A DNA stretch of 64,000 nucleotides, taken from contig NW_020312894.1 of NCBI RefSeq assembly GCF_003265705.1, positions 4,103,423-4,167,422 on the forward strand, given 5' to 3'. Positions 22,790 through 34,430 of this stretch are shown here, one piece after another. This DNA is from Callorhinus ursinus. Lineage: Eukaryota; Chordata; Mammalia; Carnivora; Otariidae. Made by a program: the position numbers and the translations under genes. The notes beneath the pieces are model-generated. The model ran no database searches and was not told where the DNA came from. It was given only the letters and a program-made list of their open reading frames with translations. Within the stretch, counting starts at the first letter, position 1, and every line of letters starts with the position of its first letter.

Positions 22790-24250
22790 CATTCATTTTT
22801 TTAACTTTCTGAGATTGTATGAGTGTTAGCACACTTGATATTTTCCCACAGGTCTTGGGAGTTCTAATTGTTTTTCTTCCCTGCCTCTACGGCTTTTATT
22901 TCCTCTTTTTGTTTATCAGTTTGGATATTCTCTATTGATTTAGCTTAAAATTCACTATTTCATTATTATTATTATTATTATGATGATGATTATTATCATT
23001 TTTACTTTCTAGTCTGCCACTGACATACTTCTGATATCATATTTTCTATGTCTACCATTTCCTTTTGACTTTTTTCTAGTCTCCATCACATAGCTGGGCT
23101 TCCCTCATTTGTTCATGTAAATTGTTTACTTTTCCATTAAATCCTTAATGTATTGAATATAGTTATTTTGAAGCTGCTCCCTATTAGTTTCAACATTTGG
23201 TTCATCTTTTGGTCTGTTTCTATTGACTACTTTACCTCTTGAAGGGTTTTTTTTTTTTGCTCTCTTGCTTGTGTGTATGCACGTGTGTACACACATGGGT
23301 TCACACAAGCTTGCACATGTGTTTTGTAATTTTTGATTGAACGAAGGGCATTAAAGGTAGGAGAAGAGTGGATTTTGAGGTAAAATATAATTATGCTTTA
23401 AATGAGCATACACTCCCCACCACCCACTGCTACAACATTATTGTGGTGTGCTGAGTCAATCTAGTCACTAGCTGGATTGTATTTGGGTTTTATTGTTGCT
23501 ATAGTTATATCTAGTGCACAATGGACTGGGATTCCCTCCATTGATCGGCTGCTACAATCTTTTTCCTTGTCAGGGCTTTGGATGCCAAAGGGTTTTTCAG
23601 GGTCCCTGTCACATCTTCAGCTTTCAGCAGTTTCTGTGCTCCACAGTTCAGGAAGACTACTATTGGCATAAGGCTCAGGGTGAGATTAGGGGGTGATTCT
23701 CATGTCTCCCAGCTGAGCCTTAGTCTTAGGCAGGCTCTGGATACATGTACTTTAAAAGGGGTTCCTTAGTGTTTCAGCCTTTCTTCACTGGGCAGCCAAA
23801 TTTTGCTGTATATCTATAACAGTATCTTTGGTTGGGGAGCGTTTCCTACCCCTCTTCCAGAAGCCGATTTCAAGGCTCCTGTTTGGAGCAGGGAGAACTA
23901 TGTTTTGTCTCTACCTCCTCTATAGAGACGGTAGGTCTTTGCTTGTGTCCTTGGGTGAGGTAGAGGTTTCCTGTATTTCTATAGTGGTTTAAGACTTTTC
24001 CTTAATATGAGAGAAAGTTCTGGGAAGTAGGGTTTGGTGCATATGTGCTGATGAAGACCCATAGAGGTCTTCTCTCTTCTCCAGGCTTTCTTGCCAATAC
24101 CTAGCAGTGGCTTGTGGAAAGCGCGTGTAAGGACTTGTGGACTTTGTTTGTGTCTAAGGCTGTCAAGGATTTAAAATTCTCATTTTAGCCCACCCTTGAT
24201 CTCTAAGAGTTTGTTAAAATTACAGTTTTTTTTTTCTTTTTACTTGCTTT
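22790..24250 (-). mobile_element. ancient L1 (L1M-type), antisense, proximal part
   Basis: Continuation of the element at 16390-17870, with old-L1 antisense text such as TTTCCCACAGGTCTTGGGAG near 22841. It has no open frame and contains an (ATT)n tract at 22965-22990. The right edge is uncertain because similarity fades past about 23.4 kb. Confidence 0.6.
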
Positions 24251-25830
24251 TATGATGTCTGCCTCTTTTATCCATGCACTGCCAAAGGGAAAACCATTAG
24301 TATGCCTTATGTTTCTTAGGAAAGGCTTGTCACCATTCAGAATTCAATTTACCTAGTTGCCTTGTGACATCAGCTCAAGAAAATGTAAGACTTATAGATT
24401 ATTCTTCTATTTTCCCTCACTGTTTGGATGGAAGCAAAAATCTATTAAGCTTTCCATATCCTAAACAGAAGCAGAACTCCTAGGCAAAGGAAACTGGTAA
24501 ATTGACCTGTGAAGAATTATCTCAAGCTCTGAAATGTAAGAAGGGCAATGACTTGGTTGGGGGCCTTAAAGCTGTGCATTAGAGCATTCTGCCTCATCTT
24601 TTCTGTGCTTCTCCAAACTCACCCCCCTCTTGCCTTTATTTTTACTATGTCCTCTCTTCTAGGGGTACTTATAATAATGGGAGAGTTTTATTAGAATCAG
24701 GTCACCAGACAAATAGATGCCAATAAAGAGTGCATTTTTAATAGTTTCTTTTTAATTAAAAAAATTAAGTTCTATATTATGAATTATTCTCAATTGTCTT
24801 TTTTTTTTTTTTTTGGTAGTACCTGCTTTGTTAGCTGTTCTGGGGGAACAAATATTTGGCTTGGCTTTTGAAAAGAACAGAGAATTGTCATAAAACTTAC
24901 TCTGTAAATATGCTAAAAGAGGTGACAGGTTTGTTTAGCAAATACATGGTAGTTTTCAATGATGATATTATCCCAGGAAAGAGATGAGTAATGCCATTAC
25001 ACAATAGTTGTTGGATAATTATTTGCAGATAATCCATACTACCATCTATAGAAGATATTATTAGGCTCAGAAAAAAATTTGGAATATCTAGTACTTACTA
25101 TTTGTGTAAATTTTGTGCTTTTTGCCAATTACATTAATTTCACACTATAGTAAAAATTCAAATTGGAACTTGAATGAGTAGACTGAGAGAAATTTGGGTT
25201 CCCACATGGATTGATGAAGTAGGTGACTAGACACCCCTGAGGTATCATTACCTTTGTTGTTCAGTGAATTTAGCTGTGTCTAGTTGGTTTTCTAGCAGTA
25301 AAGTGTTTACTGGAAATTTGAGAGAAGTTGGGGATAGGTTAATGTCTGAAGACAAATATTTGAATATATATATACGTATATATATATATATATATACGTA
25401 TATCTATATATGAATGTAACAATTTGTATTTTGACATTTTAATGGTAAAAACTGTAATTTGAGGGCTCAATATAGATATGTCAATGGTCATGACAACATG
25501 GAGCGCCCCCCACAGAGCTTGATGGTCACTTTTCTCAAGCCCCTCTCTCTCCCTACATCTCATCTGACCATCATCCCTACACAGCTTTTCTGCCTTGATT
25601 CCCCATCTTGGTCTGCAGCACCGATGTCCACCCGGCCTCTGCCTGGAACGAAGAGGTGTCTTTTACTCTTAATTACCTCATTCCTCAACAGCTGCACCAA
25701 CGGCCAATTCTTACCGATGTTCCTTTCTCTTCTTAACATCTGTGGTCTCTCTCCTCTCCCACCTATAGTTCAAACTGTTGCTCTTCTCATCCGTGGATAG
25801 AATGGCCTTTTGATCAGTCTGCCTTCCTTA
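24251..25830. other. AT-rich unique sequence
   Basis: No recognised gene or repeat other than T-runs and the TA microsatellite at 25362-25412. Confidence 0.5.
25362..25412. repeat. (TA)n microsatellite with TACGTA centres
   Basis: Alternating TA interrupted by two TACGTA units, making the tract nearly self-complementary. Likely to form a cruciform and to vary in length. Confidence 0.9.
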
Positions 25831-26108
25831 CATCTCAGACTTCTCCAAGTCTCCCTCCATCCAATGCCAGAACGACCTTTCGAAACTGCAAACCTAACCA
25901 TGTCGCCATCTTGCTTAATTCTTTGGTATTTCTCCCTTGATTACAAGGTGAAGTCGAAATTCCTTTTCTTGGCATAAATGCTCCCCATAGTCTGGCCCCT
26001 GTGAGCATATTCTCAGCCTCTTCTCTCACCATGGCCTCCACCTCCCACCTTGTGCCCCCGGCTAAGGCCCAGCTAAAGAACTGGGCTGTCTCACACCCCC
26101 ACGGCTCT

Positions 26109-26208
26109 GTTCCCGCTGTGCTCTGGGCTGCTCTCCCACCTCTCACCTGCCTGNNNNNNNNNNGTTCCCGCTGTGCTCTGGGCTGCTCTCCCACCTCTCA
26201 CCTGCCTG
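26109..26208 (+). repeat. identical 45-bp sequence on both sides of an assembly gap
   Basis: Positions 26109-26153 and 26164-26208 are identical over 45 bp, starting GTTCCCGCTGTGCTCTGGGC. The left copy ends at the N run and the right copy starts at its end, which is the pattern of two contig ends that overlap but were not merged. Confidence 0.97.
26154..26163. other. assembly gap (10 N)
   Basis: Ten ambiguous bases. The round number and flanking duplicate suggest a placeholder, not a measured gap length. Confidence 0.99.
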
Positions 26209-28433
26209 TTGAATCCCTGCTGCCTTCAGGGACCAGTTCTAATCTTCCTCGAGAAGCACCCCCCAGTCCTCCTCCCTTTCATTCTTATCCCTCACCCTCA
26301 ACACTCTCAACACAAGGCTACGAGCCACTGATGAAATCAGTAGACGCTTACCTGTATAAGTGGCTCATGACAATTTGTTGCACTTATTGGTTTGATGTCC
26401 ATTGTCTCCTGGTATGTGTAAACTTTTTGCCCCTTTGCAGGGGGCAGGTGAGTGGAGTTGAAGAGAAGGCCTGTATCTTATCCCATTTTGTATCGGTAAC
26501 TGGTCCTGATACTTTATGCTCCATTCCTTTTTTTATGGAATGTTTCTGGGTCATTTCAGTCTTTCTAAAACTTTAGGCTGTCCTTGACATGCTTACAAAT
26601 GCCACATTTTTTTTCTCCAGATCCCAGTCCTTCCCCAGAACAATTTCTGCCCTTCAGTGGCTTCCTGGGTAATTCCACTCTGATGGATCACTCAGGCACC
26701 TTGACCCTGAAGAAGCTGAAGTCACTTTCTCTGCCTTTCTCATCCCCTGCCCTTCACATCTTCCCTATGGCTTTGCTCCATGGTTGATGCAATGTCACCA
26801 CAACTAACTTTCTGGTGTTATCTATACCTCTCACGCATCCTCGGTCTTTTCTTTGAGCCCTTCTCCACTCTCCACTGGTCACTGAGTCATGTCCATTCAC
26901 CTCTGAAGCCTCTTATATCTGCCCCTTCCTTGCTTAGATGATAACAATAACTTCCTGGCAGGTGATCTTGTTTCTGCTCCTCCTACGTCTCCAGCCACCT
27001 TCCAGCCACCTATTAGTACCATCCAAGGTACACAAGAAGCCCAGACTTCTCCAGGAATACACAGCCCTTTGCAGTGCCCACACTGGGTTTGCTCTCTACT
27101 CCTCTGCACTGCACTGCAGGTACTGAGCTTTGGTCTTGCAGGACTCTTTCTCCCAAACACAGAATGTGTTGCTCTGACCCATCATCTGTACTGACTGTGC
27201 TTTGTTCCTGTTCCTGCAACAATTTCTTCTCATTTCCCTGCCTTGAAAACTCTGACCTCATATTTAATATCCTGTTAAAATATCACCCCTCCCCCATGAA
27301 ATCATCTCTAACTTCCCCAATAAAGTCAGTGCTTTTCTTCTCTAGGTGTCGGGGAGCTTGAGTATAAACCTCCGGCGAGAATGTATCACACAGTATCACA
27401 ATTTCTCTCACTGGCCCAGGAGGTGCCCGGGGATGGGGACTGTGTCTCGCTCACCCAGGCACTCTCGGTGCCTTGCACAATGCCTGGAATCACAGGTACT
27501 CAAATATCGAACTCAAGTGTGAATTAGAGAGATCAAGGACAGTGGGGTTGGCAGTTGCAGGGTTAGGAATAGAAAGTGCAAGAACAGATGAGGGCAGAAC
27601 TTGCACTGAGGTTTTGGTTTATTTGTTTTTGATCATAAAACCCTGGGAGTAGGAGTGAAAAGAAAACATGGTCCTTAGCTAGTCACCTTTTTCTGTTATT
27701 CCTCTTCCTGGGGAAGGAGCCAAAATATATTTAGAAGGAATCTAAAGTTCCCAGGTAAAGTTTAAAATTCTAGGACAAATCAGGTAGGTTTTGGCATTGC
27801 ATGCCTTTTTTTTTTCCTCCCTCTGGCACGTGGCTTAACAATTATACTCTGTGGATCCTCAAGGACTCTTACAGTTTCAATATTCTGCAAAATAGTCTCA
27901 AGTAAGTCTTTGAAAGAGGAAGTCCAAGACAAGATGTCACTTTTCAAGGTGTAAAGGAATCCATACAAATGTATCCTGTGTATGCTATTACCTGAATTGC
28001 TAACTACAAGCCCGTCATTGGCTGATAAACTTCATGGCACCAAAGTGGGGTGGAGAAGGAAAGCCAAGGTGGGCAGGTTGAGCCGTCCGAAATCAAAGTC
28101 AACAGCAAAAGGAAGATCTGAGAAGAATAACATTCTAGCTCCTCATTTCTTTTCCTTTCAGGCTTTATGGCACCTTTGAAGAAACAAAAGCTTTACAGAG
28201 AAAAGGCTGGTTTGGCAGAGGAGCCTGGCTTCCCCCCTTCAGCCCACTTTCCTGTGTTCCCGGAGCTGTTCACTGTTTCAACAAACGAAGCACTTTTAGG
28301 TGTTGTATGAAGGCTGCATTTCCACTTCTCTTTCCTCTCTCCTTGTTTCTCTCCCCCATCCCTTGAATAGTTCTGGAAAAAGGAAAATTTACAAATGCGA
28401 TGTGCTATGCCTGGTGCTTGTCAGCACCCCATC

Positions 28434-28530
28434 CTCCTCTCTCTCTCTCCCCTTTTTTCCTCCCCCCATCTCTTTCTCCCTCTCTCCCCCTCTCTCCCTG
28501 CTCCCTCTCCCCCTCCCTGTTTCTCCCTGA
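28434..28530 (+). repeat. polypyrimidine (CT/CCCT) low-complexity tract
   Basis: Almost uninterrupted C and T with CTCTCTC and CCCTCTC units; explains the two Ser/Pro/Leu-rich frames that cross it. Confidence 0.9.
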
Positions 28531-29225
28531 TGTAACGTCTCTGAGTTTATCTGGCTCCAGCTGTTCTCCCCTTGAAATGGAAAGGAAGCAAGGGGGGTCA
28601 GTTTGAGAAGACAATCTTGACATTATTCATAAGACCCAATTTCGTTCCAGTAGCTTTGTCGGACCCATGATAAGATAGTGCAGGTCTTCAATAGATTCTC
28701 TCGCTTGGAGGATCAAATTTACAGTTTTCTCCTGGCTGTTCTTCATGGTGAGACATTTGAAATCCACAGGCAGACAGAGCCAACTGGGCAGAAAGTTTGG
28801 AATTCTGAAATGCTGCTGAATTAAGTCAGGGACTAGCCTAGCTAATTTGCTGATTTACACAACTTGACCCAAATGAATTTCTGTGTAAACGAAATTTATG
28901 AAGAAGTCTCTGAATAATTCTATTAAATGAAATGCCAGGCTTTTATTTTCCACTTTATGACATTTTCTGAACACTGTGTATTACAATCATATTGAAACGT
29001 TTTGTTTTCAGGCTCTGTAGAAAGCGCTGATGGTTGAACCTCAAAAGAATTGAAGGGTTAGTTCATAAATGAATAAAAAGCCAGCGGCATTTATCCAAAG
29101 TTTGTTTAACTATCCTAACCTCATGGGCCTGTAAGAATTCAACTGAAAATCATTGAGAAGAGGTCCTCCCATGAGATCCCTGGCACTTTCTGCTTCTGCT
29201 TGGATCAGAAATACCATGAGAGTCT

Positions 29226-29282
29226 CTCTCTCTTTTCCTTCTTTCTTCTTCTTCTTCTTCTTCTTCTTTTTTTTTTTTTTTT
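29226..29282 (+). repeat. (TTC)n followed by a T-run
   Basis: CTCTCTCTTTTCC leads into about nine TTC units and then about 18 T. A homopyrimidine mirror-like tract of this kind can form triplex DNA. Confidence 0.92.
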
Positions 29283-29699
29283 ACTTGCAACATTTCAACA
29301 CTCCTGGTTCCATTTGCAGATGGAGAAGAGTGGAGGGGGAAAAAAATGGGAGAAAAACGTAGTTGAACTTTCCTTAACCTAGAAGTTCTTGCAGCTTTTA
29401 CGTGGAATTTCAGGCCAGAATGCCCCTGTTGAGGACAGTTGTCTCTGCCAAGGAAATAGATGGGTGTACCCTCCACAGAGGTTCTGGTAGAGGATAGCCA
29501 TTTCAGATCAAGTCTAGGACACCTGACAATGGAACGTGGGCTCTGGCCTTAGCACCCATTAGCCTAACATCCCTGGGGCAACAGAAACAAAAACTAGATT
29601 ATTTATCCAACTAGACCAGAGTTCTCTTGTTCATAGAATAGCATATTTCATATCAGTCCTGTGGAAGGAGAGGCTGTGTGGGTAGACGAATTGCAAAAA

Positions 29700-29960
29700 T
29701 AGCCACAGGCCTCATATCTATGGAGATGGAAAGTAGATTAGTGGTTGCCGAGGATGGGGGCGAGGGGAAGCTGGAGGGAAATGGGGAGTGATTGCTAATG
29801 GGTATGGGATTTCTTTCTAGAGTTAAGAAAATATTCTAAAATTGATTGTGGTGATGATTGCACAATTCTGTAAATATACCAGAAACCATTGAATTGTATC
29901 CTTTAAATGGGTGAATTGTATGGCATGTGAATTATATCTCAATAAAGCTATTATATTCAG
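29700..29960 (+). mobile_element. old L1 3' end, sense
   Basis: The order 'GTGGTTGCCGAGGATGGGGG', 'TGTGGTGATGATTGCACAA', 'CATTGAATTGTATCCTTTAAA', 'TATATCTCAATAAAGCTAT' follows the 3' UTR of old mammalian L1 subfamilies, ending with an AATAAA signal. No ORF part remains. Confidence 0.75.
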
Positions 29961-30239
29961 AACAATAACCACAATCCTTCACTTGTCTCTGGACCTGTGC
30001 CCTTTGCAATGTGTCTTTGCAGCTCTCCCCACCAAGGAATGGAGTCTGTTTTCCCACCTGCCGACTCTGGGCTCTCTAATGATGCTGGTTAGCCCACAGA
30101 ACATGGTGGAAATGATGGCATGCCAGTTCTGAGCTTTAATTCTATAGAGGTTTTGCATGTTTCTTCCCACTCTCTTCCTCTGCTCTCTACTATGAAGACT
30201 TCATAGGCCACCCCCCTGGAAGGTGAGGGACCTGCGTAA

Positions 30240-30420
30240 GCAGAGCTGTGTCATCCCAGTGAAAGCCATCTCAGCCCACGTTCTAGCTGCCTACAGATAC
30301 ACCAGCAAACCCAGCTGAGTGAGGCAAGTCAGCCCAAAGCAACTGGACCACGGACTGAGCCATAGACTCCTGAGACATGAAGATTGCTGTTGTGTTATGA
30401 CGGGCATTGGGGCAATGCTT
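30240..30420 (+). repeat. possible MaLR (MLT1-type) LTR fragment
   Basis: Text such as CCCAGCTGAGTGAGGCAAG followed by CAGCCCAAAGCAAC resembles the 3' half of MLT1-type LTRs of the ERVL-MaLR group. The match is partial and no LTR end was found. Confidence 0.35.
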
Positions 30421-33370
30421 GACTGACATACGTGGTGATCTCTCTGAGGTTTGAGAAGCATGGGGAGGAATATGTGCACAGTTGCACTGGTTACCCACTA
30501 GGCCAATCATTTCACTCAGATTTTCCAGGCTTTGACCAGGGCTTTCCTTTTTCCTGCTAAATCTCCTTGAAATGGTAATGAAACTCACCCTCAGTTGAGT
30601 GAGAGCTGGCGATCATTAGACATTTGCTCTCAGATGGCATGAATGTTGCACTCACCTTCAGGAGCTTCTGGAGAGGAAAGTGCAGGTCCGGCTGCAGCAC
30701 CTGGCCTTGTCTGTTCACCTGGGAGGGGCTGGGAGGAGGGACCATCACATCAGCAGGGACACACTGGTCACGCCTACAGCATCCTGGTGTGTCTGACATG
30801 GCTTGCTCCTGGAGACTGGGGAGAAATCGCCTTGAATAAATGTAAGTAAGTTCTGTGACCCTCACGCAGGACATGCTGGGGAGGTAGAGGCAGAGACCCT
30901 GTGCTGCAGGGGCAGGGCCATGGGACAGCTCAGGTGAAGAGAGAAACAGGGAGGGAGAGATCAGAGGTTGCTTTGTGGAGCAGACACACTTCTAAGGAGC
31001 TGAATGATTTTAAGGTTTTGTGAGGACTACGGTGGAAATGACATGAGCCATGTCCTAGAGATAGGTAAAGATGAAACACACACACGTGCATGAACTCTCC
31101 CCACCTCCGCACCGCCCAACAGAACTTTCTGCACTGATGGTGTGGCTATTGAGCTTCAGAAATGTGGCTGGTATGACTGCAGAGTCAAATTTTAAATTTC
31201 ATTTACTTGTAACTAATTTCATAAGACCACTGGTTAATATTTGGGATAGTACAGCTCTATACAAGGTATAGATGCCTATTTTTAAATTTTTATTTTTTGC
31301 TATAACAAAATATCACAGAGGCAGTTTTTACCAGAGAAACACCAGGCTGTTGTTTAGTCATAACTAACTTCTCTATACCCAACCACTCAAATTTCTCCTG
31401 TCTAAAAGAGGTAAGCTTCCTCCTGGTCAGTGAGACCCAGCACTCACATGTTCAACCAATACTTATTAGACACCTACTGTGTACAAGATATCCTACTTGG
31501 CAAAACACAATGAAAACAAGGGAAAATGGATGTGCAGCTTCTCTGAGCATCTCTGTTTAAAGTTGTAAAGTTCAAATGCAAGGATGGCTTTGACAACATT
31601 TTGGAGTAAAATTATTTAAATTAAAAAATAATGAATTTTCTACAACAAAAAGCAAATCATGTGCATTTGGAGAAGGCTCTTCTTAATTCTACAGGTTGGC
31701 AAGTTTGATTCCTATTGTCACTGAAGATGATGTAATTGTGTCTTAATAAGCAAAATTATTAAAGGGTTTATGAGCTTTCATTTGCAAAACCCAGGGAGAA
31801 AAGGTCAATACGGATTCCCCCCTACAAATCTCTAAAGAATTTGAATTTAAAATGAATCTCGTTCTACAAGGAAAAACGTAAAATTAGAAAGGCAGAAACC
31901 AACCAAAAAAAAGGAAAAAAAAACTTAATTTATGTTGACTTCATTATTCTCTAGATTAAAAGCAACTCAACATAAAATGAGGACTTTGAGTTCAAACTTT
32001 TAAGGAATTCACATATTTGCATCAATTTTTAAAAGGTTTTATAACTAATGAACTTGGATTTCTTTTGGCATGGCATGAAATCCATTTGTACAGTTTTTAA
32101 TTAAGAATGCAGCCTATGCAATTAAAATTAAGGGTAGGGACTTCATCTGATGTCCTATGAGAACTCCAGTCGAAAAAATTATGGTAATGCTGTGTGTCCT
32201 AAAAGCCTTCTCTGAGTGCCACAAACACATGGCAAGGAATTAGCCTTGCTGCATGATGAGGATTTGTTTAAAGTTGATAATTAGAAACATTTAATTTTGA
32301 TGTGTTAGGGCCTTGTTTACCACTAATCTCCCTGGCATTTGCTGTGGGCTTGAGAACCAGCACTAGGATCATCTAAAATTGAGCTCAGAAAGTATAGACT
32401 GGGTCAAACTCAGATCCATAATGCAAATACTGCAGTTTTTACATAGGCAGGGGAATTCCTAATGTGGGTTTTAATATTTAAAGTTACTAGCGCCATTATT
32501 GAGAATATTAAGATGCTTTCATGTTGAACTGATTAAAATTGCATTTAGAATAATGAATGATATGTAATGTACAAATATCCACCCACTTCCATTTTTTTTT
32601 TTTTAAGTATAAACAACTCTAAGGGAAAGTCTTCCAAGGTATTCTTGGGGGAGACCGGGAGCTACAGGACACATACCCAGGGCCAGCGTGTCCCATGAGG
32701 CGGTCTGCAGCAAGCGCGTGCCACAGGGCTCGCCAGAAACGAGACTCGACGGGAAAGTGAACTCCAGAACTCCGTGTTCATTTTCCTTCCAACCTCTGGA
32801 AGACTGAAGATGCCCGTTAAAATAGGCTTTTCTTTCTGGCAGGGGCGGGGGCCACTGCCCAGGTCGAGTGGCTTTGAGTGCCATTCATTTCTCGAAGCAT
32901 GTAAGACACAGCTCTAAGTGCATGGTGTGGGCTGCGCCCTCCTGCCAAGGCTGTATTCCTGCAAAAACAATCTTGGTTCCATTCTTTCTCCCAGGGTACA
33001 GGTCACACTCAGTTTGGTGCTTCTGGCGTTTGTCCTCAGAACTCAGAGGTACCAGCCGCCCCAGGTAGCCCTCCCAACGAGCACCGTTAGCTGAGACCCA
33101 AGCCTTGGCAAGGCTGCCTGTCCTGTGTGCTGGCCCCTCTGAAGAGCCTTCCTTGAGTGTCAGTCTAAACAGCTTACCAACCCACTCTAATTCCCCAGCC
33201 GAAGCCCCAGGAAAAGCCTCCCGCTCCCCCTGCCCAGTCCCCATCCCAAATGCTCCCCTGAAAGAGGTCTAGGGTAGGTCGGAATGAGCCCTGCATAGGA
33301 GATGAAGATGCCTCCACAACCTACCAAACCCTACTCCCGTCAACCTCTCTAATATCACCAGGATAACATT
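30421..33370. other. unique sequence, AT-rich repeat-poor at 31.6-32.6 kb
   Basis: No gene or clear repeat. The 31.6-32.6 kb part contains TTAATTAAG, TGCAATTAAAATTAA and similar homeodomain-like words and may hold conserved non-coding DNA. A T-run at 32592-32604 opens a GC-richer unique block that I could not identify. Confidence 0.45.
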
Positions 33371-33379
33371 TCTCATTGT

Positions 33380-33640
33380 TATTTAGAGTGCATTTCTAAA
33401 GAAAAGTTTTAGATTTACAGAGAAATGACTGAAAAATTCAGAGTTCCCATACACTCCCTCAGCTTTGGCCCCACTCCCCAGTCTCCCTCTAGGAAACATT
33501 TTGCATTAAAATGGTACATTTGTTAGAACTGAGGAACCAATATTGACACATTATGATTAACTAAAGCCTGTGGTTTACACTAGGGCTCCCTCACGGTGCT
33601 CTATGTTCTATGGGTTTAGTGAGACAAATGGGGAATCGCT
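33380..33640 (-). mobile_element. ancient L1 3' region fragment, antisense
   Basis: 'TTTTAGATTTACAGAGAAATG', 'CAGAGTTCCCATACACTCCC' and 'AATGGTACATTTGTTAGAACT' match antisense old-L1 3' sequence. The fragment is short and diverged. Confidence 0.65.
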
Positions 33641-33679
33641 GGTAGCCGCCAGGAGGCTCTCATACAGAATAGTTTCGCT

Positions 33680-33960
33680 GCTCTAAAAATCCTCTCTACT
33701 CCACCTATTCACACCTCCCCCCGCACCTAAAAACTTGATTCTGTCATTCCCTTGTTTTAAAATGATTAAATTAAAATAAATCCCCAGCACCTTCCCCTAC
33801 CAGGAGCAAGTCTTTTATACCTCTCCATCCCTCCTTCACCTGAAGTTATTACAGGAGGTATTATACCAAGCCCCAACTCCTCAGCTGAGGACACTATAAA
33901 CCTTCAAGCTCTGCCTGGTTCCTGCCTACCTGTCTGGCCGCATCAATCCCACACCGTCAA
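33680..33960 (+). repeat. L2-like fragment, sense
   Basis: 'GATTCTGTCATTCCCTTGTTTT' and 'CTCTGCCTGGTTCCTGCCTACC' lie in the order and spacing of the L2 3' region. Confidence 0.55.
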
Positions 33961-34430
33961 ACGAAATGAAGTGTTGTGGATGAGGGTGTGGGTTCTTCCC
34001 CAGGATACACCTGGGCTGGAACCCACGTCCTCCACTATCCAGCTGCCTGACTTTGAAAGCATGAACTACCATGGACATTATGAAAGATCAATCACACCCT
34101 GGGAAAATATGTACAACAAAACAGCAAATGTATCCTAATCATGTAAATACTGCATATATGTTTCTTTTGTTCATCTAACAAGGCTTGAAAAGTGCCTGCT
34201 AATATTATATGTCAGGACATCAGCATCCAAGCTTTAAGATGTCAATATCATACTCCTTGTCTCAGAAGGTTTATATTCCCATTAACTCATATAAATAAAA
34301 ACAAATATTTATTTACAAGTTGCCTTCCAGAAGAGCCATACCAATTTAAGTGCCCACCGAAGGAGTAATTGAGTTCAGTTATCAGCACTGATTTCTGTTG
34401 TTAAAATATTTGCCAATCTGACATACAAGG
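33961..34430. other. unique sequence, nothing recognised
   Basis: No feature recognised. Confidence 0.45.

Larger units (their letters stand above)
25830..27520 (+). repeat. L2-like sequence, sense, fragmented
   Basis: Phrases such as 'CGAAACTGCAAACCTAACCATGTCG', 'AAGGTGAAGTCGAAATTCC', 'CATAGTCTGGCCCCTGTGAGC' and, near 27430-27500, 'GGGGACTGTGTCTCGCTCACC ... TGCACAATGCCTGGAATCACAGG' follow the 3' part of the L2 consensus. It probably represents two or more old copies. The 191-codon frame across the gap (26001-26576) is a chance frame in this pyrimidine-rich DNA. Confidence 0.6.
27521..29690. other. unique sequence with pyrimidine tracts
   Basis: Contains a CT/CCCT-rich tract (28434-28530) and a (TTC)n-T run (29226-29282). 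The AT-rich stretch 28620-29100 is repeat-free. No exon was supported. Confidence 0.5.

Noticed and set aside
26001..26576. 191-codon frame on the plus strand
   Set aside because: It crosses the N gap and the falsely duplicated 45 bp, and it lies in L2-like pyrimidine-rich sequence.
28400..28623. Ser/Pro/Leu-rich and Arg/Glu/Gly-rich frames
   Set aside because: Both are translations of the CT-rich low-complexity tract.
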